A stretch of 64,000 nt of DNA from Pseudomonas nitroreducens (GCF_024170165.1 NZ_JALJXP010000002.1:248001-312000), one strand, 5' to 3'; shown: positions 27,850 through 38,200, counted from the stretch's first letter. The notes: generated by a model not told the origin, from the letters alone. Program-made: numbers and translations.

Positions 27850-29271
27850 ATGGCGCTTCTCACCTTCATCGGCGCGATCCAGGAAGTCACCGGTTCCTGC
27901 TACCTCCTGGAAACCCGCGACGGCGTCCGCGTGCTGCTCGAATGCGGCATGCGCCAGGGGCGCGCCGGCAACAAGGGTACCCGCGACAACGAGGCGAGCA
28001 ACCGCACGCCCTTCCCCTTCGACCCGAAGGAACTGGATGCCGTCGTCCTCTCCCACGCCCACCTGGACCACAGCGGCCTGCTGCCGCGCCTGGCGAAGGA
28101 GGGCTACAAGGGACCGATCTATGCGACCGAATCCTGCTGTGACCTGCTGGAGCTGATGCTGATGGACTCGGCGCACCTCCAGGAAAAAGACGCCGAGTGG
28201 GAAAACAAGTGGCGCGCCCGCCTGGGCAAGCCCCCGGTCAAACCGCTGTACACCGTCGAGGATGCTTCCCGCGCCCTCAACCAGCGCCGCCGCGTCAGCT
28301 ACGGCAGCACCGTGGACGTGGCGCGCGGTATCCGCGTGACCTTCCACAACGCCGGGCACATCCTCGGTTCGGCCATCGTCGAGCTGGAAATCCATGAATT
28401 CGGCTCGACCCGCCGCCTGGTGTTCTCCGGCGACCTGGGCAGCACCTGCTCGCCACTGATGCGCACGCCGACGCCACTGACTCGCGCCGATGTGCTGCTG
28501 CTCGAATCCACCTACGGCGACCGCGACCACCGCGACGCCAACGAAACCCTGCTGGAACTGGCCGGCATCCTGCAGCGCGCGCAGAACGAAGGCGGCAACG
28601 TGCTGATCCCGTCCTTCGCCGTGGGACGCACTCAGGACCTGATCTACTACCTGGGCCGTTTCTACCAGGAAGGCCGCCTGCCTCAGCAGGTCGTCTACCT
28701 CGACAGCCCGATGGCGGCGCGGGCCAACAGCATCTACCTGCAGCACATCGGCGAAATCGCCGACGTCGACCGCGAGTACATGCGCGGCACCGGTACGGCC
28801 AAGGTCGGCGAGTGGCTGCCGATCCTGAAGACGACCCAAAGCGCTGACGAGTCCATGGCGCTGAATCGCATCAAGAGCGGCGCCATCATCATCGCCGGCA
28901 GCGGCATGTGCACCGGAGGACGCATCGTCCATCACCTCAAGCACAACCTCTGGCGCGAGGAATGCCACATCGTCTTCCCCGGCTTCCAGGCCAAGGGAAC
29001 ATTAGGACGCGCCATCGTCGACGGTGCCGAAACAGTGCGCATTCTGCGCCAGCGGATCAGCGTCAAGGCACAGATTCACACCCTCGGCGGGTTCTCCGCC
29101 CATGCGGGACAATCACAATTAATTCAGTGGGTTGGCCACTTCGAGAACAAACCCGAGCTATACCTGATACATGGCGAGCGGGAAAAGATGGATGCACTCA
29201 AGGGTGCACTCCAGGATCGCCTGAACTGGACGGCCAACATTCCGGAGCCCGGAGACCGGATCGCCATCTGA
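27850..29271 (+). CDS. MBL-fold/beta-CASP (CPSF-like) ribonuclease family protein
   Basis: A 473-residue metallo-beta-lactamase plus beta-CASP protein of the YSH1/CPSF73-like bacterial group. The metal motif HAHLDHSG is at residues 69-76, the second metal-binding region is NAGHILGS near 168, SGDLG follows near 196, the beta-CASP region (LIPSFAVGRTQDL) lies around 255, the GSGMCTGGRI motif near 355, and the C-terminal SAHAG near 416. Members act as RNA exo- or endonucleases, but bacterial representatives of this type are poorly characterised. Start ATG at 27850 after AAGGAGACG. Divergent from phosphoketolase. Confidence 0.88.
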   Translation: MALLTFIGAIQEVTGSCYLLETRDGVRVLLECGMRQGRAGNKGTRDNEASNRTPFPFDPKELDAVVLSHAHLDHSGLLPRLAKEGYKGPIYATESCCDLLELMLMDSAHLQEKDAEWENKWRARLGKPPVKPLYTVEDASRALNQRRRVSYGSTVDVARGIRVTFHNAGHILGSAIVELEIHEFGSTRRLVFSGDLGSTCSPLMRTPTPLTRADVLLLESTYGDRDHRDANETLLELAGILQRAQNEGGNVLIPSFAVGRTQDLIYYLGRFYQEGRLPQQVVYLDSPMAARANSIYLQHIGEIADVDREYMRGTGTAKVGEWLPILKTTQSADESMALNRIKSGAIIIAGSGMCTGGRIVHHLKHNLWREECHIVFPGFQAKGTLGRAIVDGAETVRILRQRISVKAQIHTLGGFSAHAGQSQLIQWVGHFENKPELYLIHGEREKMDALKGALQDRLNWTANIPEPGDRIAI

Positions 29272-29438
29272 AATCGGGGCCTCACCGACTGTCACACCCC
29301 GCGTGCCAGACTGGGCAGGCCTCCTGCTGAACCCTGTGCATGTGGCGTAGCGCCGCTGCGTAACCGCCAGAGCCGCCTTGCGTGGCCGGCGCCGCCCATG
29401 GACAGGCGATCAGGGGTTGATGAACAAGGAGTATCAAC

Positions 29439-30512
29439 ATGCCCTATGAGCCCGACGACTACCTCTCCAGGCACTTCCAGACCAGCGGCACCGATCTCGC
29501 GCAGAAGATCGAGGAGCTGGCCGAACTGGCCGCCCCCGGCAATAGCCTGAACCTGCCGCTGTACCGCGAGATGCTCACCACCGTGGCCCGCATGGCCCAG
29601 GCCGACCGCAACCGCTGGGACGCCAAGATCATGCTGCAGACCCTGCGCGAAATGGAGCACGCCTTCAGCACCCTGGAGCAGTTCAAGCGTCGCCGCAAAG
29701 TCACGGTGTTCGGCTCGGCCCGCACGCCAGTCGACCACCCCGTCTACGCCCTGGCCCGCGAGCTGGGCGAAACCCTGGCCCGCTACGACCTGATGGTCAT
29801 CACCGGCGCTGGCGGCGGCATCATGGCCGCGGCCCACGAAGGCGCCGGACTGGAAAACAGCCTTGGCTTCAATATCACCCTACCCTTCGAGCAGCACGCC
29901 AACCGCACCGTGGACGGCACCAGCAATCTGCTGTCCTTCCACTTCTTCTTCCTGCGCAAACTGTTCTTCGTCAAGGAAGCCGATGCCCTGGTGCTCTGCC
30001 CCGGCGGTTTCGGCACACTGGATGAAGCGCTGGAAGTGCTGACCCTGATCCAGACCGGCAAGAGCCCGCTGGTCCCCGTGGTCCTGCTCGACCAGCCAGG
30101 CGGTCACTACTGGGATCACGCCCTGGAATTCATCAAGGAGCAACTGGAGGACAACGGCTACATCCTGCCCAGCGACATGAGTTTGATGACGCTGGTGCAT
30201 ACCGCCGAGGAAGCCGCCGAGGAGATCGCCCAGTTCTACAGCAACTTCCACTCCAGCCGCTGGCTCAAGGATCGCTTCGTGATCCGCCTGAACCACCCGC
30301 TGAGCGTGCGCGCCCTGCAATTGCTGGAGCGTGAGTTCGGCAACCTGTGCGTCAGCGGCGGTTTCCACCAGCAGCCCTACAGCGAGTCAGAATTGGACGA
30401 GCCGGAGTTCGCCCACCTCACCCGTCTGGCCTTTGCTTTCAACGGCCGCGCCCAGGGACGCCTGCGGGAGCTGCTGAATTTCATCAACCAGCCGGAGAAC
30501 TGGGAACGCTGA
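29439..30512 (+). CDS. LOG-family protein (TIGR00730-like Rossmann fold)
   Basis: A 357-residue protein with the LOG (lysine decarboxylase-like) Rossmann fold: VFGSART near residue 90, the TGAGGGIMAAAHEGA loop near 124, and the signature PGGFGTLDE at residues 188-196. Small LOG proteins are cytokinin-type nucleotide phosphoribohydrolases; longer ones such as E. coli PpnN cleave nucleotide monophosphates. This one has about 80 extra N-terminal and 90 extra C-terminal residues, so it is neither the minimal LOG nor a clear PpnN. The start ATG at 29439 has AAGGAGT upstream. It follows the MBL gene by 167 bp and may be cotranscribed with it. Confidence 0.82.
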   Translation: MPYEPDDYLSRHFQTSGTDLAQKIEELAELAAPGNSLNLPLYREMLTTVARMAQADRNRWDAKIMLQTLREMEHAFSTLEQFKRRRKVTVFGSARTPVDHPVYALARELGETLARYDLMVITGAGGGIMAAAHEGAGLENSLGFNITLPFEQHANRTVDGTSNLLSFHFFFLRKLFFVKEADALVLCPGGFGTLDEALEVLTLIQTGKSPLVPVVLLDQPGGHYWDHALEFIKEQLEDNGYILPSDMSLMTLVHTAEEAAEEIAQFYSNFHSSRWLKDRFVIRLNHPLSVRALQLLEREFGNLCVSGGFHQQPYSESELDEPEFAHLTRLAFAFNGRAQGRLRELLNFINQPENWER

Positions 30513-30541
30513 ACTCCATAGCTGTTTCCAGAGCCAGGAAA

Positions 30542-30572
30542 CAAAAAAGGCACCCGATTGGGTGCCTTTTTC
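30542..30572. terminator. Bidirectional terminator between LOG gene and recX
   Basis: Stem AAAAAGGCACCC / GGGTGCCTTTTT with loop GATT; T-runs on both strands serve the two converging genes. Confidence 0.92.
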
Positions 30573-30574
30573 AT

Positions 30575-31039
30575 TCAGTCATCCGAGCGCCGACCACTGA
30601 GAAGCCGGCTGATGGCTTCCATCGAGTAGCCCCGATAGCTGAGGAACCTGCCCTGCTGGGCTCGCTCGCGGGCGTCCTGCGGCAGCCCGGCGAACTTGCG
30701 GCGCCAGACCTCACGCAGGTTTTCGTTCCAATCGACATCCGACTCGCTCAACGCACCGTCGATCTCGCCACGGGGCAAACCACGCTGGGCCAGCTCCTCG
30801 CGAATCCGCACCGGACCGTAACCGGCCCGCGCACGGCTGGCGATGTAGCTTTCCAGGTAGCGGCTTTCGTTGAGCAACCCCTCCTCGGCCAGACGGTCGA
30901 GGGCGGGGTCGATCAGGTCCTGCGTGGCGCCGCGCTGCCGCAGCTTGCGTGAGAGCTCCGCCCGGCCGTGCTCGCGTCTGGCCAGCAGGTCCATGGCAAC
31001 CCGCCGCACCGCGACGGGGTTATCGAGCTCGACGGCCAT
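30575..31039 (-). CDS. recX: RecA inhibitor RecX
   Basis: A 154-residue helical protein of three tandem three-helix RecX repeats. It binds within the RecA filament groove and limits RecA recombinase and coprotease activity. Visible landmarks are [16 protein letters not shown] near residue 19, the [15 protein letters not shown] segment near residue 73 and [17 protein letters not shown] at the end. It starts 5 bp after the recA stop codon, so it is read from the recA transcript, as in other pseudomonads, and shares SOS induction. Confidence 0.93.
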   Translation of the reverse strand: MAVELDNPVAVRRVAMDLLARREHGRAELSRKLRQRGATQDLIDPALDRLAEEGLLNESRYLESYIASRARAGYGPVRIREELAQRGLPRGEIDGALSESDVDWNENLREVWRRKFAGLPQDARERAQQGRFLSYRGYSMEAISRLLSGRRSDD

Positions 31040-31044
31040 CGCTA

Positions 31045-32100
31045 TCAGTAGTCGGCTTCAGCTTCTGCTTCGGCTTCCGCCGCAGCGAGCTCGGCCTTGG
31101 TCGGCGGAGTCTGCTTGGACAGCAGCTGGTCACGGATGGCCTTGTCCAGGGTGGTGCAGACCTCGGCGTTATCTTCCAGGAACTTGGCGGCGTTCGCCTT
31201 GCCCTGGCCGATCTTGCTGCCCTGGTAGCTGTACCAGGCGCCGGATTTCTCGATCAGGCCCAGTTGCACGCCCAGGTCGATGATCTCGCCAGTGCGGTAG
31301 ATGCCGCGGCCGTACATGATCTGGAACTCGGCCTGACGGAATGGCGGAGCAACCTTGTTCTTCACGACCTTGACGCGGGTTTCGCTGCCGACCACCTCGT
31401 CGCCTTCCTTCACCGCGCCGGTACGGCGGATGTCGAGACGGACGGAGGAGTAAAACTTCAGCGCGTTACCACCGGTGGTGGTTTCCGGGTTGCCGAACAT
31501 CACGCCGATCTTCATGCGGATCTGGTTGATGAAGATGACCAGGCAGTTGGCGTTCTTGATGTTGCCGGTGATCTTGCGCAGCGCCTGGGACATCAGACGG
31601 GCCTGCAGGCCGACGTGCTGATCGCCCATCTCGCCTTCGATTTCGGCCTTGGGTACCAGGGCCGCTACGGAGTCGACGATGATCACGTCAACGGCATTGG
31701 AGCGCACCAGCATGTCGGTGATTTCCAGGGCCTGTTCGCCGGTGTCCGGCTGGGAAACCAGCAGGTCGTCGACGTTGACGCCTAGCTTGCCGGCGTAGTC
31801 CGGGTCCAGCGCGTGCTCGGCGTCGACGAAGGCGCAGGTGGCGCCGATCTTCTGTGCCTGGGCAATGACCGACAGGGTCAGCGTGGTCTTACCCGAGGAT
31901 TCCGGACCGTAGATCTCGACGATACGGCCACGCGGCAGACCGCCGATGCCCAGCGCGATGTCCAGGCCCAGCGAGCCGGTGGAGATGGCAGGGATGGCCT
32001 GGCGCTCATGGTCGCCCATGCGCATGACCGCGCCTTTGCCGAATTGGCGTTCGATCTGTCCCAGGGCCGCGGCCAGGGCGCGCTTCTTGTTGTCGTCCAT
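31045..32100 (-). CDS. recA: Recombinase RecA
   Basis: A 351-residue DNA recombinase that forms ATP-dependent filaments on single-stranded DNA, drives strand exchange and activates LexA self-cleavage. Walker A GPESSGKT is at residues 65-72, Walker B VDSVAAL near 144, and the C-terminus is an acidic Ala/Glu-rich tail ending EADY. The ATG at 32100 gives the conserved [17 protein letters not shown] start; a longer reading frame upstream is not conserved. A LexA-type box lies 43 bp upstream. recX follows at 5 bp. Confidence 0.98.
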   Translation of the reverse strand: MDDNKKRALAAALGQIERQFGKGAVMRMGDHERQAIPAISTGSLGLDIALGIGGLPRGRIVEIYGPESSGKTTLTLSVIAQAQKIGATCAFVDAEHALDPDYAGKLGVNVDDLLVSQPDTGEQALEITDMLVRSNAVDVIIVDSVAALVPKAEIEGEMGDQHVGLQARLMSQALRKITGNIKNANCLVIFINQIRMKIGVMFGNPETTTGGNALKFYSSVRLDIRRTGAVKEGDEVVGSETRVKVVKNKVAPPFRQAEFQIMYGRGIYRTGEIIDLGVQLGLIEKSGAWYSYQGSKIGQGKANAAKFLEDNAEVCTTLDKAIRDQLLSKQTPPTKAELAAAEAEAEAEADY

Positions 32101-32142
32101 TGAAGTCCTCGCGAAGTCAGGCGGCCGGGCGGCCACGAACAA

Positions 32143-32158
32143 CTGTATAAGTAGCCAG
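32143..32158 (-). promoter_or_regulatory. LexA (SOS) box of recA
   Basis: CTGTATAAGTAGCCAG keeps the CTG-N10-CAG core; one side has the full CTGTATA half-site and the other reads CTGGCTA on the opposite strand, so one half is degenerate. It lies 43 bp before the recA start, where SOS boxes are expected. Confidence 0.8.
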
Positions 32159-32185
32159 TATTATTCCACAGGGCAAGCCGCTCGC

Positions 32186-32698
32186 CTACCCCTGAAGCGG
32201 ATTTTCCCCGTCCGCCAGTCGCAACAGCCCTTCCAGAGCGGTCGCCACGGTCTGCCGACGCACAGCTTCCCGATCGCCGGCATACAGGCGGCGTTCGCTG
32301 AACACCTGTTCGCCTTTCCTCCACGCCAGCCAGACAGTGCCCACGGGCTTCTCGGCAGAACCACCATCCGGCCCGGCAATACCGCTGACCGCTACGGCGA
32401 TATCCGCCCCGCTTCGCGGCAAGGCACCGGCGACCATCGCCTCGACCACTTCGCGGCTCACCGCGCCCACCTGGGTGAACAACTCGGTCGGTACATCCAG
32501 CTGACGGGTCTTCTGGCTGTTGGAGTAGGTGACGTAGCCCGCCTCGAACCAGGCGGAGCTTCCGGCAATACGGGTGATCGCCTCGGCGATGCCGCCACCG
32601 GTACAGGATTCAGCCGTGGTGACGCGCAGCTTGCCGGCAGCCAGCCTCCCTCCAAGTCGAGAAGAGAGTTCTGTAATAAAGGAATCGGTAACGTGCAC
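32186..32698 (-). CDS. cinA: CinA-family C-terminal domain protein, NMN amidase type
   Basis: A 170-residue protein consisting only of the CinA C-terminal (PncC) domain, the part that deamidates nicotinamide mononucleotide to nicotinic acid mononucleotide in pyridine-nucleotide recycling. The motif TAESCTGGGIAEAIT near residue 28 and the SGIAGPDGG near 111 form the active site. The start is GTG at 32698; no ATG fits the conserved N-terminus. The gene lies upstream of recA in the same direction (85 bp apart) and is divergent from mutS. The cin-recA association is ancient and widespread. Confidence 0.88.
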   Translation of the reverse strand: MHVTDSFITELSSRLGGRLAAGKLRVTTAESCTGGGIAEAITRIAGSSAWFEAGYVTYSNSQKTRQLDVPTELFTQVGAVSREVVEAMVAGALPRSGADIAVAVSGIAGPDGGSAEKPVGTVWLAWRKGEQVFSERRLYAGDREAVRRQTVATALEGLLRLADGENPLQG

Positions 32699-32780
32699 AG
32701 TGCGCTCCGGGGTTAAAGAAGGACAGGCGGATACCGTACACTAGGCGCTTTTGCATGTTGAAGCCGGACAGCCAGAAGCC

Positions 32781-35354
32781 ATGAGTCAGAGCGACCTCTC
32801 CGCCCACACACCGATGATGCAGCAGTACTGGAGGCTGAAGAACCAGCACCCGGACCAACTGATGTTCTACCGCATGGGCGACTTCTACGAGCTGTTCTAC
32901 GAGGACGCCAAGAAGGCCGCCAAGCTGCTGGACATCACCCTGACAGCGCGCGGCCAGTCCGCCGGCAACTCCATCCCCATGGCCGGCATTCCCTTCCATT
33001 CCGCCGAAGGCTACCTGGCCAAGCTGGTGAAGCTCGGCGAGTCGGTGGTGATCTGCGAACAGATCGGCGACCCGGCCACCAGCAAGGGCCCGGTGGAACG
33101 CCAGGTCGTGCGCATCCTCACCCCCGGCACCGTGAGTGACGAAGCACTGCTCGACGAGCGCCGCGACAACCTGATCGCCGCCGTGCTGGGCGACGAGCGC
33201 CTGTTCGGCCTGGCCGTGCTGGACATCACCAGCGGCCGCTTCAACGTCCAGGAAATCAAGGGCTGGGAAACCCTGCTGGCCGAACTGGAGCGTCTGAACC
33301 CCGCAGAGCTGCTGATCCCCGACGACTGGCCCCAGGGCCTGCCAGCGGAGAAGCGCCGCGGCGCGCACCGCCGCGCCCCCTGGGACTTCGATCGCGACTC
33401 GGCAAAGAAGGGCCTGTGCCAGCAGTTCGGCGTGCAGGACCTCAAGGGCTTTGGCTGCCAAGAACTGACCCTGGCCATCGGCGCCGCGGGCTGCCTGCTG
33501 ACTTACGCCAAGGAAACCCAGCGCACCGCCCTGCCGCACCTGCGCAGCCTGCGTCATGAGCGCATCGACGACACTGTGATCCTCGATGGCGCCAGCCGCC
33601 GCAACCTGGAGCTGGACACCAACCTCGCCGGCGGCCGCGACAACACCCTGCAGTCGGTGGTCGACCGTTGCCAGACCGCCATGGGCAGCCGCCTGCTGAC
33701 CCGCTGGCTGAACCGCCCGCTGCGTGACCGCGCCGTGCTGGAAGCGCGCCAGGAGTCCATTGCCTGCCTGCTGGAGCGCTACCGCTTCGAAATCCTGCAG
33801 CCGCAGCTGAAGGAAATCGGCGACGTCGAGCGTATCCTCGCCCGAATCGGCCTGCGCAACGCCCGTCCGCGCGACCTCGCCCGCCTGCGCGACGCCCTCG
33901 CCGCCCTGCCGCAACTGCAGAGCGGCATGACCGAGCTGGAAGCCCCGCACCTGGGCGAACTGGCCGTCAGCATCCGCACCTACCCGGAACTGGCCGACCT
34001 GTTGGCCCGTGCGGTGATCGAGAACCCACCCGCCGTGATCCGCGATGGCGGCGTCATCGCCCGTGGCTACGACGCCGAGCTGGACGAGCTGCAGATGCTC
34101 AGCGAGAACGCCGGCCAGTACCTGATGGACCTGGAGACTCGCGAAAAGGCCCGCACCGGCCTGCCGAACCTGAAGGTCGGCTACAACCGCATCCACGGCT
34201 ACTACATCGAACTCCCCCGCGTGCAGGCCGAACAGGCACCGGCGGACTACATCCGCCGCCAGACCCTGAAGGGCGCCGAGCGCTTCATCACGCCGGAACT
34301 GAAGGCCTTCGAGGACAAGGCGCTGTCGGCCCAGAGCCGAGCCCTCGCCCGCGAGAAGCAGCTTTACGAAGAACTGCTGGAGCTGCTGATCGGCCAACTG
34401 GCGCCGCTGCAGGACACCGCTGCCGCCCTGGCCGAACTGGACGTCCTGTCCAACCTCGCCGAGCGTGCGCTGAACCTCGATCTGAACCGTCCGCGCTTCG
34501 TCGAAGAGTCCGGCATCCTCATCGAGCAGGGCCGCCATCCGGTGGTCGAGCAGGTGCTGGATACGCCCTTCGTCGCCAACGACCTCAACCTCGACGAAGA
34601 TACCCGCATGCTGGTGATTACCGGCCCGAACATGGGCGGTAAATCGACCTATATGCGGCAAACGGCGTTGATCGTGCTACTAGCACACATCGGCAGTTTC
34701 GTCCCGGCCGCACGCTGTGAACTGTCACTCGTGGACCGCATCTTCACCCGCATCGGCTCCTCCGACGACCTCGCTGGCGGTCGCTCCACCTTCATGGTGG
34801 AGATGAGCGAAACCGCGAACATCCTGCACAACGCCAGCGACCGCAGCCTGGTGCTGATGGACGAAGTGGGCCGAGGCACCAGCACCTTCGACGGCCTGTC
34901 GCTGGCCTGGTCCGCTGCCGAACACCTGGCCAAGCTGCGCGCTTTCACCCTGTTCGCGACTCACTATTTCGAGCTGACCGTGCTGCCCGAAAGCGAACCG
35001 GCGGTGGCCAACGTCCACCTGAACGCCACCGAGCACAACGAGCGCATCGTGTTCCTGCACCACGTGCTGCCCGGCCCGGCCAGCCAGAGTTACGGCCTGG
35101 CGGTTGCACAATTGGCCGGCGTACCGGGTGCGGTCATTCAGCGCGCCCGTGAGCATCTGTCGCGCCTGGAAACCACCAGCCTGCCCCACGAAGCACCACG
35201 CTCGATCGACCCGAAAAGCCCGGCGCCACTGCAAAGCGACCTGTTCGCCAGCCTGCCGCACCCCATCGTCGAAGAGCTGATGCGCGTCAGCCCCGATGAC
35301 CTGACACCGCGTCAAGCTCTCGAATTGTTATATGCATGGAAGATGCGGGTCTGA
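32781..35354 (+). CDS. mutS: DNA mismatch repair ATPase
   Basis: An 857-residue mismatch sensor. The mismatch-probing Phe-x-Glu is F35 and E37 in GDFYELF; Walker A GPNMGGKS is at residues 615-622, [12 protein letters not shown] lies near residue 694, and the HUH-type ATHYFELT near residue 732. The C-terminus has the short tetramerisation segment ([25 protein letters not shown]). The ATG at 32781 is chosen for the conserved N-terminus; an in-frame ATG ten codons upstream is possible but lacks a good RBS. It is divergent from cinA and followed by fdxA, whose promoter overlaps the end of mutS. Confidence 0.98.
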   Translation: MSQSDLSAHTPMMQQYWRLKNQHPDQLMFYRMGDFYELFYEDAKKAAKLLDITLTARGQSAGNSIPMAGIPFHSAEGYLAKLVKLGESVVICEQIGDPATSKGPVERQVVRILTPGTVSDEALLDERRDNLIAAVLGDERLFGLAVLDITSGRFNVQEIKGWETLLAELERLNPAELLIPDDWPQGLPAEKRRGAHRRAPWDFDRDSAKKGLCQQFGVQDLKGFGCQELTLAIGAAGCLLTYAKETQRTALPHLRSLRHERIDDTVILDGASRRNLELDTNLAGGRDNTLQSVVDRCQTAMGSRLLTRWLNRPLRDRAVLEARQESIACLLERYRFEILQPQLKEIGDVERILARIGLRNARPRDLARLRDALAALPQLQSGMTELEAPHLGELAVSIRTYPELADLLARAVIENPPAVIRDGGVIARGYDAELDELQMLSENAGQYLMDLETREKARTGLPNLKVGYNRIHGYYIELPRVQAEQAPADYIRRQTLKGAERFITPELKAFEDKALSAQSRALAREKQLYEELLELLIGQLAPLQDTAAALAELDVLSNLAERALNLDLNRPRFVEESGILIEQGRHPVVEQVLDTPFVANDLNLDEDTRMLVITGPNMGGKSTYMRQTALIVLLAHIGSFVPAARCELSLVDRIFTRIGSSDDLAGGRSTFMVEMSETANILHNASDRSLVLMDEVGRGTSTFDGLSLAWSAAEHLAKLRAFTLFATHYFELTVLPESEPAVANVHLNATEHNERIVFLHHVLPGPASQSYGLAVAQLAGVPGAVIQRAREHLSRLETTSLPHEAPRSIDPKSPAPLQSDLFASLPHPIVEELMRVSPDDLTPRQALELLYAWKMRV

Positions 35355-35380
35355 CGGACCGCTGGACAAGCTGCTAGAAT
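35351..35380 (+). promoter_or_regulatory. fdxA promoter
   Basis: CTGACG at 35351-35356 and TAGAAT at 35375-35380 are spaced 18 bp, giving a plausible sigma-70 promoter. The -35 overlaps the mutS stop codon region, 40 bp before the fdxA start. Confidence 0.6.
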
Positions 35381-35419
35381 CGCGCGCGCTTAGCCGCCCG
35401 CCTGAGGAGAGAATTAGAA

Positions 35420-35743
35420 ATGACCTTCGTCGTCATCGACAACTGCATCAAGTGCAAATACACCGACTGCGTGGAAGTATGCCCGGTGGACTGCTTCTAC
35501 GAAGGCCCGAACTTCCTGGTCATCCACCCGGATGAGTGCATCGACTGCGCCCTGTGCGAACCGGAGTGCCCGGCACAGGCGATCTTCTCCGAGGACGAAG
35601 TCCCGGATGGCATGCAGGAGTTCATCGAGCTGAACAAGGATCTGGCCGATGTCTGGCCGAACATCACCGAGAAGAAGGACTCCCTGCCGGACGCTGAAGA
35701 GTGGGACGGCAAGCCGAACAAGCTGCAGTACCTGGAGCGCTGA
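35420..35743 (+). CDS. fdxA: Seven-iron ferredoxin
   Basis: A 107-residue ferredoxin with one [3Fe-4S] and one [4Fe-4S] cluster. The N-terminal cysteines C9, C12 (not a full C-x2-C-x2-C set), C17, C21 and the second set in [12 protein letters not shown] follow the Azotobacter FdI pattern, in which the first motif lacks one ligand. The C-terminal tail contains [14 protein letters not shown], typical of FdI-like proteins. Small cytoplasmic electron carrier; partner not determined here. The same mutS-fdxA-rsmZ-rpoS order is known in P. aeruginosa. It has a clear promoter and its own terminator. Confidence 0.95.
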   Translation: MTFVVIDNCIKCKYTDCVEVCPVDCFYEGPNFLVIHPDECIDCALCEPECPAQAIFSEDEVPDGMQEFIELNKDLADVWPNITEKKDSLPDAEEWDGKPNKLQYLER

Positions 35744-35766
35744 TCCGCGCCTCCAGCAAAAACAGA

Positions 35767-35791
35767 AAAGGCCCGCCGAGTGCGGGCCTTT
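35767..35791 (+). terminator. Intrinsic terminator of fdxA
   Basis: Stem AAAGGCCCGC / GCGGGCCTTT with a 5-nt loop, 23 bp after the fdxA stop. Confidence 0.88.
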
Positions 35792-35821
35792 CTGCATCTG
35801 GGGCATCACTTTTCTGCGGGC

Positions 35822-35848
35822 AAAAAAAAGGGGCGGGATAACCCGCCC
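35822..35848 (-). terminator. Rho-independent terminator of rsmZ
   Basis: Stem GGGCGGG / CCCGCCC with a 4-nt loop, followed on the minus strand by eight T. Confidence 0.92.
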
Positions 35849-35940
35849 ACTCTTTCTTCCCTTTTTCATCATCCTGATGAACCGCATCCTGCGGTGGGTC
35901 CTGACCGACATCCTTACCGGCCTGCGTCTTTCCGTGTACG
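35823..35940 (-). ncRNA. rsmZ: RsmZ regulatory small RNA
   Basis: About 118 nt on the minus strand between fdxA and rpoS, the conserved rsmZ locus. Read 5' to 3' the RNA has six GGA motifs, several exposed in hairpin loops: TTCATC-AGGAT-GATGAA and CCGC-AGGAT-GCGG are clear, with further GGAs in ACGGAAAG, AAGGATG, CAGGACC and GGGAAG. Multiple GGA loops titrate the CsrA/RsmA translational repressor. It ends in a Rho-independent terminator (GGGCGGG stem, eight T). The start is placed about 9 nt after the -10 TAATAT (35949-35954 on the minus strand). Exact ends need mapping. Position, GGA loops, terminator and the upstream GacA site together make the call strong. Confidence 0.92.
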
Positions 35941-35948
35941 CAGGGGTG

Positions 35949-35976
35949 ATATTACCCACCCACCGAAACGCGGCAA
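35949..35976 (-). promoter_or_regulatory. rsmZ core promoter
   Basis: Read on the minus strand: -35 TTGCCG (35971-35976) and -10 TAATAT (35949-35954) with 16-bp spacing. Confidence 0.65.
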
Positions 35977-36103
35977 CTGGGACACTTCCGCACATCCACC
36001 ACCGCCAGCGCCCAATAATCAAAATAAAGTACTTAAAAAACAATAAGATAAGAAAAATAGACGTCAGGACTGGCGACACTTCAAGCTGAACACTCACACA
36101 CTG

Positions 36104-36121
36104 TGTAAGCGAATGCTTACA
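36104..36121. promoter_or_regulatory. GacA upstream activating sequence
   Basis: TGTAAGCGAATGCTTACA is a perfect 18-bp palindrome of the GacA box type found upstream of rsmY and rsmZ genes. It lies about 165 bp upstream of the deduced rsmZ start, the distance known for rsmZ, with an AT-rich linker (36013-36059) between. Confidence 0.92.
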
Positions 36122-36131
36122 TCGCGACGCA

Positions 36132-36162
36132 TAAAAAAGCCCGGAATCATCCGGGCTTTTTC
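36132..36162 (-). terminator. Intrinsic terminator of rpoS
   Basis: Stem AAAAAGCCCGG / CCGGGCTTTTT with loop AATCAT; on the minus strand a T-run follows. It begins 17 bp after the rpoS stop codon. Confidence 0.88.
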
Positions 36163-36178
36163 GTTGTCGGCCTGAACG

Positions 36179-37183
<1,005 letters not shown>

Positions 37184-37278
37184 GTCGTTATCCCTTGCTG
37201 AGTTCGACAACAAGCCCGGGTGCGTCCATATCCTTAGGACACCTGGGCCCGCTCACCCACGCAGGGGAACAGCAAGCA

Positions 37279-38127
37279 TCAACGACTTGGCAGGTATTGC
37301 AGCGGATCTACAGGTTTACCCTGGCGGCGAATCTCGAAGTGCAGCTTCACCCGGTCGGTCCCTGTGGAGCCCATCTCGGCAATGTTCTGCCCGACTTTGA
37401 CCTGTTGCCCTTCCCGCACCAGCAACCTGCGGTTGTGACCGTAGGCGCTTACGTAGGTATCGCTGTGCTTGATGATCACGAGTTCGCCGTAGCCCCGCAA
37501 ACCACTACCGGCATACACCACCGTGCCATTAGACGCAGCCAGGACAGGCTGGCCCAATTGCCCGCCTATATCAATCCCTTTATTCAAACTGCCGTTTGAT
37601 GCAAAACGCCCAATAAGCGTGCCATTGGTCGGCCAAATCCACCCCCCCGGAGCGCCCCCTGCGACCGCCGGAGTTCCGCCGCTGGCGGGAGGCTGCGCAG
37701 GAGTCGTGACGGCAGGAGTGGTCGGTTTGCTGGCGGCTGCCGGGGTAGATGTCGGTTTGTTGACAACCACCGGCGCGACAGGCGTCGTATTTTTTGCGAC
37801 AGACGGCGCTGCCGACGAGCCACCATCGAAGCGGATGGCCTGACCCGGGCGAATGGTGTACGGCGCGGAAATGTTGTTGCGTGCGGCCAGGGCTTTCCAG
37901 TCCCAGCCGTAGCGGAAGGCGATGGAATACAGCGTGTCACCGGGACGCACCACGTACTGGCCGCTGGTGACAGTCGGCTTCTGCGGGGCGTTGCGGTCCA
38001 CCACGGTCGTGGTGCTGCGCGAAGTCGAAGAACAGGCCGCCAGCAGCGAGCAGACGACGATGGCCAGCAAAGCGTGGCCCAGGCCCTTGATCCAGTTCCG
38101 TTGACACAGGGTCGCTGTCAAGCTCAC
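37279..38127 (-). CDS. nlpD: Lipoprotein NlpD, murein amidase activator
   Basis: A 282-residue outer-membrane lipoprotein with lipobox LLAAC and acylated Cys at residue 32, a LysM domain at about residues 58-100 (VVRPGDTLYSIAFRYG), a Pro/Ala/Thr-rich linker at 105-160, and a LytM (M23-like) domain at about 175-280. The LytM site is degenerate: the usual metal-binding His of the first motif is Asn (LNKGID) and the HxH motif reads KLHF. Such EnvC/NlpD-type proteins do not cut peptidoglycan themselves but activate amidases at division. The start is GTG at 38127. The coding region also holds promoter DNA for rpoS. Confidence 0.95.
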   Translation of the reverse strand: MSLTATLCQRNWIKGLGHALLAIVVCSLLAACSSTSRSTTTVVDRNAPQKPTVTSGQYVVRPGDTLYSIAFRYGWDWKALAARNNISAPYTIRPGQAIRFDGGSSAAPSVAKNTTPVAPVVVNKPTSTPAAASKPTTPAVTTPAQPPASGGTPAVAGGAPGGWIWPTNGTLIGRFASNGSLNKGIDIGGQLGQPVLAASNGTVVYAGSGLRGYGELVIIKHSDTYVSAYGHNRRLLVREGQQVKVGQNIAEMGSTGTDRVKLHFEIRRQGKPVDPLQYLPSR

Positions 38128-38200
38128 CCATCCCCCTTATCCATGAATTGACGTCCAGCCTCACTGGCCGGCAGTTACCGCAGCCTTGACCGGCTTGCTC

